From the IMG/VR virus record IMGVR_UViG_3300025781_000013, positions 1-53,748 of that record: a stretch of DNA of 53,748 bases; one strand, 5' to 3'. The position numbers were made by a program, and so were the translations under genes. The notes below the pieces were generated by a model that saw only the letters and a program-made list of their open reading frames with translations, did not search any database and had not been told where the DNA came from. This document shows positions 1 through 13,400 of the stretch, piece by piece; position 1 is the first letter of the stretch, and the number at the start of each line of letters is the position of its first letter. Source of the stretch: a virus.

Positions 1-623
1 GTCCCTTGGGTAGTGCGGTCTCCGGCCTGTTGAATGGTGGTAGCATAGGTGATGTGGCCTCCGGCCTGTTGAGTGGCAGTGGTAGTTTGGGTAGTGCGGT
101 CTCCGGCCTGTTGAATGGTGGTAGCATAGGTGATGTGGCCTCCGGCCTGTTGAGTGGCAGTGGGTTGAGTTCAGTGACCAGTCTGTTGAGCGGTGGTGGT
201 GTAGGTAGTTTGTTGGGCAGTTTTGGCGGTCTCAGCAGTCTAGGAGCCCTGGGCAGTCTTGGGAGCTTGGGCGGACTATTTGGTGGCGGTGGTGACAGTC
301 TGGTATCTAGTACACAAGTGGCAGCCGGCTATAGCAATACTGTGGATAGAGGAACTCTTGATGTGGCATTGACCAAAATCATTGGCAGCACCAAGGTGCC
401 AAATCCGCTGTTTGATTTTCCATCAATCAACAGTATCAGTCTCAATGCCAGTGCCGATATAACAGCCGCTTCTAACATATTGCAAAATCTCAAGAGTCAG
501 GGCGGAGCACTGCTGAGTCAACTACAACAAACAGCTACCAACGCTGTGAGCAGTACTGTGCAAGATATAACCAAACAAGCCGGCGGCGTAATATCAGACT
601 CTCTGAACAATCTAATAGGTTAA
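1..623 (+). CDS. C-terminal part of a Gly/Ser-rich virion-associated protein (5' truncated)
   Basis: The reading frame is open to the left edge (CCC at 3-5, then TTG at 6), so the true start lies outside the window. The visible 207 or so residues begin with low-complexity Gly/Ser/Leu repeats (residues 1-95). A non-repetitive tail follows (about 96-205) that ends in an amphipathic, Gln/Ser-rich helix-like stretch. It lies 7 bp before the gp25 gene on the same strand, so a baseplate or tail role is likely from context. I do not recognise a family. The Gly-rich part is typical of flexible phage structural proteins, but that alone does not define a function. Confidence 0.75.
   Translation, partial: PLGSAVSGLLNGGSIGDVASGLLSGSGSLGSAVSGLLNGGSIGDVASGLLSGSGLSSVTSLLSGGGVGSLLGSFGGLSSLGALGSLGSLGGLFGGGGDSLVSSTQVAAGYSNTVDRGTLDVALTKIIGSTKVPNPLFDFPSINSISLNASADITAASNILQNLKSQGGALLSQLQQTATNAVSSTVQDITKQAGGVISDSLNNLIG
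6..164 (+). repeat. Tandem 81-bp coding repeat
   Basis: Two nearly identical copies of an 81-bp unit, starting at 6 and 87, encode a 27-residue Gly/Ser/Leu unit beginning LGSAVSGLLNGGS. The period is a multiple of three, so copy-number change would keep the frame. More copies may lie upstream of the window. Confidence 0.9.
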
Positions 624-630
624 ATACAGC

Positions 631-1005
631 ATGGCCACATTTATTGGATTCAACACCATCAATCAAAACAAGTATTTTACCTTGACCGATTTTGAATTGA
701 TCAAACGAGACTTGTTGAATGCTTTCAGTATCCGCCAAGGAGAACTGGTAGGCGTGCCCGGGTATGGCACCACGTTATGGAACTTTGTGTTTGAGAATCA
801 AACTCAAGATACCATACAAGCTGTGTACAACGAAGTGCAACGTGTGGCCAGCGGCGATCCCAGGATCCATATCAGTTCAATTGAAGTATTCCCTCAACAG
901 AACGGACTACTGATACAACTGCAATTGACTGTGGTACCCAGCACCGATGCCCAACGTTTGTCTATCTTTTTTGATCAGACGCAGAACATGGCCAGCTACT
1001 TATAA
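631..1005 (+). CDS. 25: Baseplate wedge subunit, gp25-like
   Basis: A 124-residue protein, close to the 132 residues of T4 gp25. Gp25/GPW family proteins form the core bundle of the baseplate wedge with gp6 and gp53 and resemble the sheath-initiating lysozyme-like subunits of contractile systems. Visible family features are the early helix with DLLNAFSIRQGE, the VPGYGTTLWNFVFE turn (about 42-55), the helix with NEVQRVASGDPRI, and the final strand pair. The start ATG is 7 bp after the preceding stop. The gp6-like gene follows directly, the order seen in T4-like phages. Confidence 0.93.
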   Translation: MATFIGFNTINQNKYFTLTDFELIKRDLLNAFSIRQGELVGVPGYGTTLWNFVFENQTQDTIQAVYNEVQRVASGDPRIHISSIEVFPQQNGLLIQLQLTVVPSTDAQRLSIFFDQTQNMASYL

Positions 1006-1025
1006 TATACGTAGTTTTTAAAGTC

Positions 1026-1033
1026 CATAAATA
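1026..1033 (+). promoter_or_regulatory. T4-type late promoter (CATAAATA)
   Basis: CATAAATAC in the 46-bp gap before the gp6-like start at 1052 matches the T4 late box TATAAATA at 7 of 8 positions and the relaxed NATAAATA form reported for T4-like cyanophages. No -35 element is needed for this class, which uses the gp55-type sigma factor and the sliding clamp. It lies 18 nt upstream of the ATG. Confidence 0.7.
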
Positions 1034-1051
1034 CTCAACACTGGAATACAT

Positions 1052-4000
1052 ATGGCCACAACTACAAGACAAACTGCGATATTCGGAGTTCAAGACTGGA
1101 AACAGATCTATCAGACCTATCAGGAAGCCAATTTCCAAAGCTATGATTTTGAAACCCTGCGCAAGACCTTTGTGGATTACTTGCGCTTGTATTATCCAGA
1201 AACCTTCAACGACTATATTGAAAGTTCGGAATTTATAGCCCTGTTGGATGTGATGGCGTTTATGGGTCAGAGCTTGGCCTTCAGGACCGATCTCAACAAC
1301 AGAGAAAATTATCTAGGCACAGCCGAGCGTAGAGACAGTGTGATCAAGCTGTCGAACTTGGTCAGCTATGTACCTCTCAGAAACACCGAAGCTTCGGGCT
1401 ATCTCAAGGTATTCAGCATCAGCACCACAGAAAATCTAGTTGACTACAACGGCGTCAATCTCAGCAACATCACGGTCAACTGGGCCGATCCAACCAATCT
1501 AGATTGGCAAGAACAGTTTACGACCATACTGAATGCCAGTCTGCTCAACACACAACGTTTTGGACGTCCTGCTGCCAGTCAGACCATACTGGGCGTGAAC
1601 ACCCAAGAATATACCATCAATCTGGTTCCGGGCTATCTACCGGTAGTGCCTTACACTGCTGTGGTGGATGGCATCAGCATGCCGTTTGAAGCTGTCAATG
1701 CCACCAGTGCTGGTCAGGACTATGTGTACGAACCGCCTCCTCTTCCAGACGGTCGATTCAACATCCTGTTCCGCAACGATCAGCTGGGATTTGCCAGTGC
1801 CAACACCGGGTTCTTTTTCTTCTTCAAGCAAGGCACGTTGCAAAATCAAGATTTCAATCTGGTTGAACGCATAACCAACCGTGCCGTAGACATCAACATA
1901 GATGGTATCAACAACACTGACGTATGGTTGTATCAGTTGGACAATTTGGGCAACGTGCAAAATTTTTGGTTTCCTGTGCAGAGCGTGTATGCGGCCGCAG
2001 CACAGCAGACCTCAGCTGGAACCCAACAGATCTACAGCATAGCCAGTAGAAATAACGATCAAATCACGCTGAATTTTGGCGACGGCATTTTCAGCACCAT
2101 ACCGGTGGGCACATTCAGTACCTATGTGCGGGCCAGCAACGGATTGACCTATATCATCAATCCGCAGGAAATGCAGAACATCCAGATTCCTATCAGCTAT
2201 GTGAGTCGCACTGGACAGATTGAAACACTCACATTCAACTGCGGTATCACTCAGCCGGTAACCAACGCCCAGGCCCGTGAAACCATCAACGATATCAAGC
2301 AACGTGCTCCGGCCCAGTACTATACACAAAACAGAATGGTCAATGGCGAGGATTATACCAATTTTCCTTACACACAGTACAACAGTATCTTGAAAAGCGC
2401 AGCTGTGAACCGAGCCAGCATAGGAACCAGCCGATATCTGGACCTAGTGGATGGTACTGGCAAGTACTCGAGCACCAACATATTTGCCAGTGATGGCGCC
2501 ATGTATGAAACCAATCTAACTCCAGCATTCTTGTTCAGTTGGCTCAGCATCAACGATATCAGCAGCGTGGTCTACAACCAGATCAATCCGCTGTTGACCC
2601 AGGCCGGCCTACAACAATTTTATTATGCCAATTTTCCTAGACCCAACCTGTTGAACCTCAACTACAGTTGGCAACAAAGTACGGCCATGACCAACGAAGT
2701 CACTGGCTATTTTAAAAACAGTAGTGGCGATGCTGTGCCTGTGGGGTCAGCGGCCAGCAACAATGCCCGGTACATCACAGTTGGCAGCCTAATCAAGTTT
2801 GTTCCGCCGTCCGGTTATTATTTTGATGCCGACAACAATCTACGACCTGGGTCGGCCACATCACCCACTGAGAAAACTGAGATCTGGGCCAGCCCTACCG
2901 CAGTTTATCTGTCAGGCACCGGTCAAGGCCTAGGCAACTTGCCCACCGGAGTAGGTCCAGTGGTGCTCAATACATTTGTACCTACAGGTGCTGTCGCCAG
3001 TTTGGTCATCCCTACACTGGTTACAGATTTGCCAATCTCGGTCAAACAAAGCGTGGTCAATCAGATCTATCTCAATCAGAATTTTGGCCTGGGCTACAAC
3101 AATCTCACAGCCACTTGGTATGTGATCACCAGCTCAAATCTGGCAACCAATGCCACGTTTGATCTTGCTAACGCACAAAACACATCCGGAACCAATGCAG
3201 ATGCCAGCTGGTTGATACAATGCACCACCAACGGCAACAACTACACAGTGATATCAAGATCTCTAGAATACTTTTTTGGCAGCGTGGCCCAGACTAGATT
3301 TTTCTTTTACACAGCAGATCCAATCTACGACAGTCGTACCGGCACAGTGATACGGGATTATATCAATGTGCTCAAAATCAACACTCAGCCCGATACCAAC
3401 TACCCCCTGCCCAACGACAGCATAGTCAATATCATAGCTCAGCCAGTTTTGACCGATGGTCTAGTCGACGACTTCCAGGTAGAAATTTCATTTGCCAGCC
3501 AACCCGGAAGCTCGGTACCAATCAATCCTGACTTTTTTGATGAGCTGGTCGCACCCGCAACCAACTCCAATCAAAAATTGGTCTTCTTCCAGCAAACAGT
3601 GGATTTTGACAATTTACAACGCTATATCCTGGTTGATCCTGGCACAGTCAACACCAGTTATCCCAACCAGGCCAGCATCTTGTTGGCGTTGAGTCAATAT
3701 ACTGTGGGCCAGACTTTTTATGCCTACAATCAGTATCCCGGCAACACCATTACCAACCAGGTATTTTACACTATCACTCGAGATAGCACAGGCAACAACA
3801 TGCTCACAGTTGATAACACGTATGCAGCACGAGTGGGTCGACAAGGATTCTATTTCCAGTACAGACACAACAGTCCCCTGTCTAGTCGTATTGACCCGGG
3901 CAGTACCAACATCATCGATCTGTATCTGGTGACCAATGCTTACTACACAGCCTATCAAAACTGGATCCAGGATGTGACTGGCACAGTGAGCGAGCCTAGT

Positions 4001-4480
4001 CCGCCCACTATTGATGAACTGAGTACTGACTATCAAGGACTAGACACCTACAAGATGATCAGCGACAATGTCATTTTGAACTCGGTTGATTTCCAACCCT
4101 TGTTTGGACAGAAAGCCGATGTTGCACTCAGAGCCACCATCAAGGTCATACAAAATCCTTTGAGCACAACCAGTATCACTGAAATTAAAAACAGTGTGGT
4201 AGCCACCATGGCCGCCTATTTTGATCTGGCCAACTGGAATTTTGGAGACACGTTTTATTTCAGCGAACTGTCGGCTTACATACATCAACAGATTGGTGGC
4301 ATAGTGAGCAGCGTGGTCCTGGTTCCGTTGGATCCACAAAAGAGCTTTGGTGATCTTTACGAAATCAGATCGGCACCCAACCAGATATTTGTGAACGGGG
4401 CCACAGTCAATGACATAGAAGTCATAACAGCCCTGACCAGCACCAATCTGCAGACTGCTCCTGGCAGCGGGGTGATTTGA
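1052..4480 (+). CDS. 6: Baseplate wedge subunit, gp6-like
   Basis: A 1142-residue protein, much longer than the 660 of T4 gp6. The N-terminus has the typical gp6 helical region: a wedge-docking stretch containing TFVDYLRLYYPE, then LLDVMAFMGQSLAFRTDLN and the RRDSVIKLSNLVSYVP segment (about 35-115). The C-terminus has the conserved GDTFYFSEL and IGGIVSSVVLVP strands (about 1060-1100). The middle (about 470-1000) carries large extra beta-rich segments, which accounts for the length. Gp6 forms the ring that joins baseplate wedges and triggers sheath contraction. It has its own late promoter and overlaps the next gene by 4 bp. Confidence 0.9.
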   Translation: MATTTRQTAIFGVQDWKQIYQTYQEANFQSYDFETLRKTFVDYLRLYYPETFNDYIESSEFIALLDVMAFMGQSLAFRTDLNNRENYLGTAERRDSVIKLSNLVSYVPLRNTEASGYLKVFSISTTENLVDYNGVNLSNITVNWADPTNLDWQEQFTTILNASLLNTQRFGRPAASQTILGVNTQEYTINLVPGYLPVVPYTAVVDGISMPFEAVNATSAGQDYVYEPPPLPDGRFNILFRNDQLGFASANTGFFFFFKQGTLQNQDFNLVERITNRAVDINIDGINNTDVWLYQLDNLGNVQNFWFPVQSVYAAAAQQTSAGTQQIYSIASRNNDQITLNFGDGIFSTIPVGTFSTYVRASNGLTYIINPQEMQNIQIPISYVSRTGQIETLTFNCGITQPVTNAQARETINDIKQRAPAQYYTQNRMVNGEDYTNFPYTQYNSILKSAAVNRASIGTSRYLDLVDGTGKYSSTNIFASDGAMYETNLTPAFLFSWLSINDISSVVYNQINPLLTQAGLQQFYYANFPRPNLLNLNYSWQQSTAMTNEVTGYFKNSSGDAVPVGSAASNNARYITVGSLIKFVPPSGYYFDADNNLRPGSATSPTEKTEIWASPTAVYLSGTGQGLGNLPTGVGPVVLNTFVPTGAVASLVIPTLVTDLPISVKQSVVNQIYLNQNFGLGYNNLTATWYVITSSNLATNATFDLANAQNTSGTNADASWLIQCTTNGNNYTVISRSLEYFFGSVAQTRFFFYTADPIYDSRTGTVIRDYINVLKINTQPDTNYPLPNDSIVNIIAQPVLTDGLVDDFQVEISFASQPGSSVPINPDFFDELVAPATNSNQKLVFFQQTVDFDNLQRYILVDPGTVNTSYPNQASILLALSQYTVGQTFYAYNQYPGNTITNQVFYTITRDSTGNNMLTVDNTYAARVGRQGFYFQYRHNSPLSSRIDPGSTNIIDLYLVTNAYYTAYQNWIQDVTGTVSEPSPPTIDELSTDYQGLDTYKMISDNVILNSVDFQPLFGQKADVALRATIKVIQNPLSTTSITEIKNSVVATMAAYFDLANWNFGDTFYFSELSAYIHQQIGGIVSSVVLVPLDPQKSFGDLYEIRSAPNQIFVNGATVNDIEVITALTSTNLQTAPGSGVI

Positions 4481-7400
4481 TGACCATACCCAGCGCACAA
4501 TTTAGTACCGCAGACCTTTTACCTGAAGTATTCCAGACTCCGATCAACCGGCAGTTCTTGGCTGCCACGCTGGATCAGCTGACTCAAGAACCAGCATTTG
4601 CCAAACGACAAGGATTTATAGGACAACGTATCGGTCCTGGAGTCAATGCCAACGACCAATACGTGATTGAACCAACTGCGACTCGCAATCAGTATCAACT
4701 GGAACCCGGTGTAGTGCAGGTCAACCCTGCTGATACTGCCCAGGTGGTGGATGCCATAACCTATCCGGGCATGAATGATGCACTGGCCGTTCAAGGTGCT
4801 GTGGTTGCCAACAGTTCATCTTTGTATACCAGCGAGTATTACACCTGGGATCCGTTTGTGGATTTCGACAAGTTCATAAATTATTCGGAATACTATTGGT
4901 TGCCCAACGGCCCCGATGCAGTCACAGTCAATGCCACTGGCATACCCACCTACGAAAATTTCACAGTCACACGCAATGACGGTTTTTATACTTTCAGCGG
5001 AATTGCCGGCAACAATCCAACCTTGACCTTGGCCAGGAACGGCACTTACAATTTCCTGGTAGCACAAAACAACCAGGCCACCATACAGTTCCGTGTAACC
5101 AACAATGGAACCACAGCCTGGGTCATAGACTATGACAGCAATCCGACCCTGACCCTTACCAGGGGTAACACTTATACATTTGATTTGTCGTTGTCGGCGC
5201 CACTTCCGTTCTATATCAAGACCGAGGCCAGCTATGGATCGATCAATCTTTACAACTCGGGAGTGTCCAACAACGGCGCTGTGTCCGGGCTGATCACTTT
5301 CACAGTGCCACAAGATGCGCCCGATACCCTGTACTATTGTAACAGCACTGAATTCAATTTACGTGGCACGTTTGATATAGTCGATGCTGTTGCTGGCACC
5401 GGTCCGGGGTTTTGGATACAGACTGATCCGGGTATCAATGGAGTTGTTGCATCTACCCCTAATATTTCAAGTCGTGATGTGTACGGTGTGGTCAACAACG
5501 GAGTTGATCTTGGTACTGTCACGTTCAACACACCTGCTACTACTGCACAGAATTTCTACTACAATCTGCCTTATATTGGTAGCCTGCCCAATCAACCCAC
5601 AGGTACCGTGGATCTGGTCACCACGTTGCTGTTTGATCAGATCAACGGCATAGCATTGACAGACTTTCTTGCAACCAATCCTGCAGGCATCGATGGTGTG
5701 ACCAACATTGTTGGTAGAACACTGGTATTCAATGCCGTCAATACCACAGACACAGATCTGTATGTGGTCTGGCTGGTCAGTGAAACAGGTGGGATCATAC
5801 AGCTGATCAATGTGCTGTCTATAAACAATCTTTCTCAGTTTGGTGTGTTGTTTGGAGCCACCTATGCCAGCACCAGATGGTACAAAAATGCTTCAGGTCT
5901 ACTGGTACAAATGCCCTTGTTGACAGCCACACGTGATCTGCTGTACTACCAAGACGGAACAGACCCGACCATGTTTGGCGTGATCGAACTGGTTGATTTA
6001 ACAGGCACGAGTGTTTTAGATGTTGGCAACATTCTGGGCAGAAAGACCTATACCAGTCCCAATGGAGTCACGTTTACCAACGGTCTCAAGGTACTGTTTA
6101 CTGGAACCACAGTTCCAGCTGGATATCAAAACAACGAGTATTATGTGCAAGGTGTGGGCACAGCCATACAACTGTTGCCGGTCACCGATTTTGTTACACC
6201 AGAAACCTATCTATCGGGTTTGCCGCTTTATCCTGATTACCTTACCAGCAGTCGAGACAGTCTGGATCTCAATCCCTGGTGCCGCAGCAATAGATGGTTC
6301 CATGTGGATGTGATACAGCAGACTGGATCATACAACAGGACCAACGTGGTACTGGATCAGACTCTACGAGCCAAGAGACCAATTCTGGAATTCCGTGGAG
6401 GTACACGCCTGTTTGGGTTTGGCACCCAGGGCATTGCACCGGTTGACATAATTGATTTTAGTCAGACCGATGCCTTGCGCACGGTGGAAGGCAGCTTGGG
6501 GTTTGCGACCGATGGATATCAGTTGGTCGAAGGCAGTACCATAATTTTTGCCGGGGATCAAGACATTGCGGTGCGCAGAACAGTGTATCAAGTGACGTTT
6601 ATAACCCCAGATACAGTGGCTCCTTTGATACCGGAACCCATTATCAATCTGATTCCGATTGCCACAGTGCTAGCTGATCAGTCCACAGTGTGTCTAGCCG
6701 GCACAACCTTGATCGGTGTCACCTACTACTTTGATGGAGCCAACTGGATCCTGGCACAGCAAAAAAACAGCGTGAACCAGCCTATTAGATTTGATGTGTA
6801 CGATCTCAACGGTATCAGCTTTGCCGATCAAACCACATATCCCAGTTCCAATTTCCTCGGCAGCTATCTAACCAGTTATGCAGTCAGCAACGGTACAAAT
6901 GATCCGTATCTGGGATTTCCTCTGACCTATTTGAATTTGACCAACCTGGGCGACATAGTATTTGATAACAATCTTTATGCCGACAGTTTTGTTTATACCA
7001 CCAACAACACCGGAGTTACAGTTCCACTCAGCACCGGATTTGTCAGACAGTACCAGACACGAGTTGCCTTTGATCTTGAAATAGGCTGGCAAACAGCCGT
7101 GTCCAAGAGCCAAGTGAGACAGCAGTTTGGGTTCACTTATGCCGGATTGCCGTTGCAGTTGGATGTGGCTGTGTCGACCAGTACAGTGGTCCCGGCTGTA
7201 CAGATCTTTGTGAATTCAGCATTTCTAGAACCTTACAATTCCGACACCGGCACATACAATTACAGCTATACTGTGGCATCGGCCACTACCACTATCACGT
7301 TCGCATCCGGGGTAATCGCAGTAGGAGACACAGTCGAACTGCAAGTGTTGAGCAATCAGGTCAGTGCCACAGGGTTTTATCAGGTACCAATCAATCTTGA

Positions 7401-10400
7401 AAACAATCCGCTCAACAACAATTCCAGCACGTTTACTCTGGGAACAGCACGCAATCACTACAGTACCATTGCGCAAAATCTAATCAATCTTGAAGGACCT
7501 GTAATTGGTGCCAACAACACCCGAGATCTAGGCAATCTGGTGCCGTATGGATTGCAGATCCTGCAACAGAGTTCGCCCATGACCTTGGCTGGATTTTTCC
7601 TGCTCAGTACCGAATATAATATTTTTGATTCGCTGGTATTCAACAGCCGCGAATACATCAAGTTCAAGAATCAACTGTTGAACGCCGTGATCACAAACGA
7701 TTTTGGAACGCAGACTGTGCCTGAGATCCTGGACAGTGCAGTGAGTTTGATCACGGCTGGTGATACCAGTATCAGTCCGTTTTACTGGAGTGACATGCTG
7801 CCTACTGGCACTCGACTGGCATCAAACTCAACCACAGTGACAGCAATCACGACCAACCGATTCAACACTGTACAGACTTACGATTTTACCACCAGCAACT
7901 ATCTAGGACTGTTGGTGTACCTGAATGGCGCCCTGTTGACACGTGGTGTTGATTACAAAACCGGTGTAGGCACACCAACCTTGACCATACTGGTGCCTTT
8001 AAACACAGGCGATACAGTCACCATCAACGAATACAATCCAACCTACGGCAATTTTGTACCCAACACTCCTACCAAGCTGGGACTGTATCCCAAATGGACT
8101 CCCAGGGCCTACATCAGCCCGGATTACGTCCAACCAACTCCGGTCATACAAGGGCACGACGGCAGCATCACTGTTGCGTTTGGCGATATCCGCGACGACA
8201 TCTTGCTGGAATTTGAAAAGCGTATCTACAGCAATCTCAAGACAGATGGTAACCCGGTACCACTTACCATAGACGAAGTGTTGCCCGGGTTTTTTCGAAC
8301 CACAGATTATACCGAAGCTGAAATCACACAGATCTTGGGTGAAGATTTCCTCAGCTGGGCGGGCTACAACAAACTGGACTATACCGCACAGGATTACCTG
8401 GCCAACAACGCATTTACCTACAACTACAGCACCGCCGGCAATCGGATCAACAATCAGGTGTTAGAGCAAGGAGCCTGGCGCGGTATCTATCGCTATTTTT
8501 ATGATACTATTACACCCAATCTGACACCTTGGGAAATGCTGGGCTTTACTGAACAGCCAGTCTGGTGGACCAATTGTTACGGTCTGCCGCCATATACCAG
8601 CGGCAATTTGGTATTATGGGGCGATCTTGAACAGGGGCTGGTGGCTGATCCAGTAGCGCCTTACATAAAATCTAATTTTGCCAGACCCGGGCTCACACAG
8701 GTGATACCGGTGGATGGATTGGGGAATCTGTTGCCTCCGGTCAGCAGCGTGGTTGGACTCTACAACCCCAACACGTTCCGTAAAAGCTGGACTGTGGGCG
8801 ATGGTGGTCCAGTAGAAGCATCGTGGTGGTCCAGCTCGAGTTATCCGTTTGCTGTTATGCGCCTGTTGGCCTTGACCAGACCCGCTGAATTTTTCAGTCT
8901 ATTTGCCGACCGAGATCTTTATCGGTATTCGGCCACGATGCGCCAGTATCTTTACAACAAACGTTACAGACTCAATGCCAACGAATTAGAAATTTATGGC
9001 AACGGAGTCAGCAAGGCCAGCTATATTGATTGGATAGTGGATTACAACCAACAGATGGGTGTCAACAGCACTGACAGCCTTGCCAGCGATCTGGCCAATG
9101 TGGATGTAAGATTGTGCTACCGCATGGCGGCCTGGACCGATCAACAGAGCCTGGAAATATCTCTTGAAAAATCCAGTCCACAGAGTCAAAATCAAAGTCT
9201 CCTGATTCCGCCTGAAAGTTATCATCTACTGCTTTACAAAGATCAACCGTACTCGCAATCCACCTACAGTTCAGTCGTGATAGAAAAAGTGGGCAACGGT
9301 TGGTCGGTATACGGATACAGCACCTATCAGGCCTATTTTACTATCTTGGTCAGTGCGGTCAACGGTATCACTCAGACCATATCAGCCGGCGGCGCCACAG
9401 TACAGGTGCCAGCACAGTACAGCAACCAGACAGCCCGGATACCGTACGGTTATGTGTTTACCAATCGCAACATGGTGGTTGATTTCTTGTTGAGTTACGG
9501 CCAGTATCTTCAGACGCAGGGAATGTCATTTACCTATATAGAAAATGGGTATGTGTTGGACTGGCGTCAGATGGCCCAGGAATTCCTGTATTTCAGTCAG
9601 CAGGGCTGGCAAACCGGAACCTTGATCAATCTCAATCCAGCAGCCAGTCAATTGTCAGTTAGCACTCCCGGAGCTGTAGTTGACAGCATTGTCAGCTACG
9701 GTCCACAGAATCAACTGCTGGATCAAAACAGACAGACATTTGCCACTCGCAATCTTGTCATACAGCGGTTTGGCGACAGTTTTGTCATACAGCCCGATTT
9801 GTCGACCGGTCAGGCCATCAGTTATCTCAATCTCAAATTTACCGATTACGAAAACATGATCGTGTTCGACAATGTGGATATTTTTGGAGATGTGATTTAC
9901 GATCCTACCACAGCCGAGCGACAAAATAGGCTGTATCTGAATGCATTTAACAGCACCATGTGGGACGGCACATTGAATGCTCGCGGGTTCATGCTGAATC
10001 AGGACAACGTGCTGGCTTGGGATCCTACTCAGAGATACACCAAGGGCGACCTAGTACGATACAAAAATCAATACTGGCAGGCCAACGGCACTGTACAACC
10101 TACTGCTGCATTTGATTACAACAGCTGGTTCTTGAGCAACTGGGCACGCATTCAAAAAGGTTTGTTGGCCAATCTGGCCAACAAGGCTGATCAGCTGGCC
10201 AATACCTACAACACACAAACAGCCAATCTCAACAACAGCAATGACTTGTTGGCGTACAATCTGATTGGGTTCACACCCAGACAGTACATGGCCAATCTTG
10301 GTCTAGACGATGTGAGCCAGGTCAATCTTTATCAGCAGTTTATCAAGACCAAAGGCAGCCTGCAGGCCACTGATCTGTTTACCAATGTGTCTTTGGCCAA

Positions 10401-13400
10401 AGGCAGTGGCACTTACAAGATTTACGAAACCTGGGGTGTGTTGATCGGAACCTACGGAGCAACGGCCAACAGAAGCTATTTTGAAATCAATCTCAACCAA
10501 GCCTTGTTGCCCAACAACCCTAGCACAGTGCAAATCATACAACCAGGAGATATCAGCCAGGCCAATCAAACTGTGCTACTGAGCAATCTCTGGAGCGAAA
10601 GCTACAACATTGCCACAACCAATATCCTACCTACCATATATCCTACCACTCAGCAGACTGCGTTGCCGTCGGCCGGATATGTAAACATCAATGATGCCGA
10701 TATCACAGTGTACAGTCTAGACGACCCTTCGTCAATCGCTGCCAACATTGGTATCATTGGCACAGGCACCACTGTCTGGGTAGCACATGACAACAGCTAC
10801 GACTGGAATATCTATCGTTGTGCTCAAGTTCCTGGACGTTTGACTCAGATCACAGACAATCTAAATGGTACCAGTATCGCACAATTTAGCTCTATAACCA
10901 ATCTGAAAATTGGTGACCTGATCATTGTGAGATATTTCTCCACAGTTGTGGATGGAGTATATCGTGTCTTGGGCATACGCTCGCCCACACAACTGATAAT
11001 TTCTTACAGTTTTGTCAACAGCAATCAGACTACCTTGACTGGCACTGGTTTGGCCTGGCATCTACAGACCATGCGTGTCAAACAGGCCAGTGATGTGAGT
11101 CAATTGTCGTATGCCACAGATCTAGTACCCGGCGCACGTGCCTGGGTGGACAATGACGGGTCAGGCCACTGGCAGGTATTGGAAAAACAATCACCGTTTG
11201 CCGGAGTTGAAACTGTATCATCAATCATTCCACAATACAATGATCTATTTGGATCTGCGATAGCGCAGTCAAGCAATCATTACAGCCTGTTGGTAGGCAG
11301 TCCAAACACAGCTGGTGGAGGCACAGTTGAAACTTATCGACGTGTTACTACCAGTACCAATGCCGGCACTTATGTAGACAATCTCATACTCACGTTGGCA
11401 GCAGCCAATACAGAATCGTTTGGTAGCAGCCTCAGCTGGGGCAACAGCAACTGGGCTGTTGCTGGAGCTCCAGCCAGCGACGCTGGTCGCGGATATGCCG
11501 TTGCTATATATCAAGTGCCCGGCAGCAACGATTATGAATTGAGCCAATTGCTTACAGCACCCACCTCGACTGCGGCCGTGGCATTTGGAACTGCTGTGGT
11601 GATCAGTGCAGATGAACGTTGGATGTATATTGGCGCACCTGGTAGAAATCTGGTCTATGCCTACGGACTGATCACAGTTCCAACACAATCTATCTCTTAC
11701 ACCACGGATCTAACAACCACGTCGTTTGTGTACAACACGGCCATACAGATCAATTCGGCCTATCCTGACCAATTGATTGTGACCTTGAACAATGTTCAAT
11801 TGACCAATGGCGTTGATTACACTGTTACAGCCACATCAATAGTTTTTCCGCAAGCACCGTCGCCTGGTATACAATTACTTGTGACTCGACGCAACAAGGT
11901 CATATTGACCGGTACTGGATCAGACACCTATAATTTGTCCACCTATCTTTACACAGCTACATCCATCGACAGTTTTTCTATAGCAGTTGACGGAGTATAT
12001 CAACGTCCTTATATCGACTACACATTTTCTACCCAGCTGACCTTTTTGACTGTGCCTGCGTCCGGCAGCAACATTGTGATAACTGCCGGCAATTACTGGC
12101 AATACATGTCGGCTATGCCGGTTGGTGGATTATCGTTATCTGCAGACGCTGCATTTGGTTCTGCGGTCACAACCAGCACTGACGGCAGGACCGTGATTGT
12201 GGGCAGCAATTCAGATTCTGCTCTAGATTCGCAAGGCAATGTTGTGGCCAATGCTGGTTCAACCTATGTGTTTGATCGCAGCGTGGTACGTTATTTGGTC
12301 ACTGACGTTGCTCAATTGACCTATGCCATACCGGGTGCTGTTACAGCACCGGTAGCAGTATTATTGAACGGTACGTTTTTATATAACTCTGCACAGTACA
12401 TCAACGGCCAATTTACTCTATCAGGATCCAACATTGTATTGAACAATTCGGTGGTACTCAATATTGGTGACAGTATCGAAATTGAAACCAATCAGTTCCA
12501 GTTCATGGAAAAGATAACAGCATCAACTCCGGAGTCCGGATCACAGTTTGGATCTGCGGTACAAATTTGTTCAAACGACTGCAGCATCTACGTGGGATCT
12601 CCTAAATACACGTCGACATTGATACAGGACGGCAGCGTGACTCGCCACGTCAATCAGAGTCGATTGTACGGAGCCACAGTGAGCACAGTGGCCAACCCCA
12701 CACTGACTCCTGGAACAGCTATACGTGTGAACAATATAGAAATAGCCGTACCCAACAGCCCCAACAATACCGTGGCTGGTCTGGCCAATGCCATATCTCC
12801 GTTGCCGTGGTCCAGCACCCAGACGTACTATATCAATGATCGTGTGATCTACAACAGTGTGTGTTACATTTCTGCTCAAAGCAGTTTGGCGCAACAGCCA
12901 TCGTCCAACAGCATGTATTGGACCAGCTCTTTTGCTGTGCCCAATGTGCAAGCATCGCTCAGCAACAATCTTGAATTTATCAGCGATGGCACCACACAGC
13001 TATACGATATCGGGACCGTGTACAGTGCAGCTGGATCAAATCCGGTAGTGTATGTGAACGGTGTTTTACAAATAGCCAGCCCCGCTGCAGGATATACCTA
13101 CAGCTATATTCCGGCCACAACCTCCAGCCCCGGACAGATTGCTTTTGTGACAGCACCTGCAATCTATTTGCCTATAGTGATCGTGACCGGACAACTGGTC
13201 TTGAGCGTGATAGATTCGGCCGCAGCACCCACCTTCAATCAATTGAGTGTGTTACCGGGCATAGGCTATAACGGGTCGGCATTTGCTCAGTTGGGATTTG
13301 AGACCTTTGTGTACACACAGACCTTGACCAGTCCTGATCCAGTGGCCTATGGTGCGTTTGGTAGCGCGATTTCCATAAACAGCAACAGCCTCAACGTGGT

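Noticed and set aside
6-164. Mobile or regulatory direct repeat
   Set aside because: The 81-bp units are in frame and encode a Gly/Ser-rich repeat; no terminal inverted repeats.
620-627. GTTAAATA before the gp25 start as a late promoter
   Set aside because: Two mismatches to TATAAATA and only 3 nt from the start codon.
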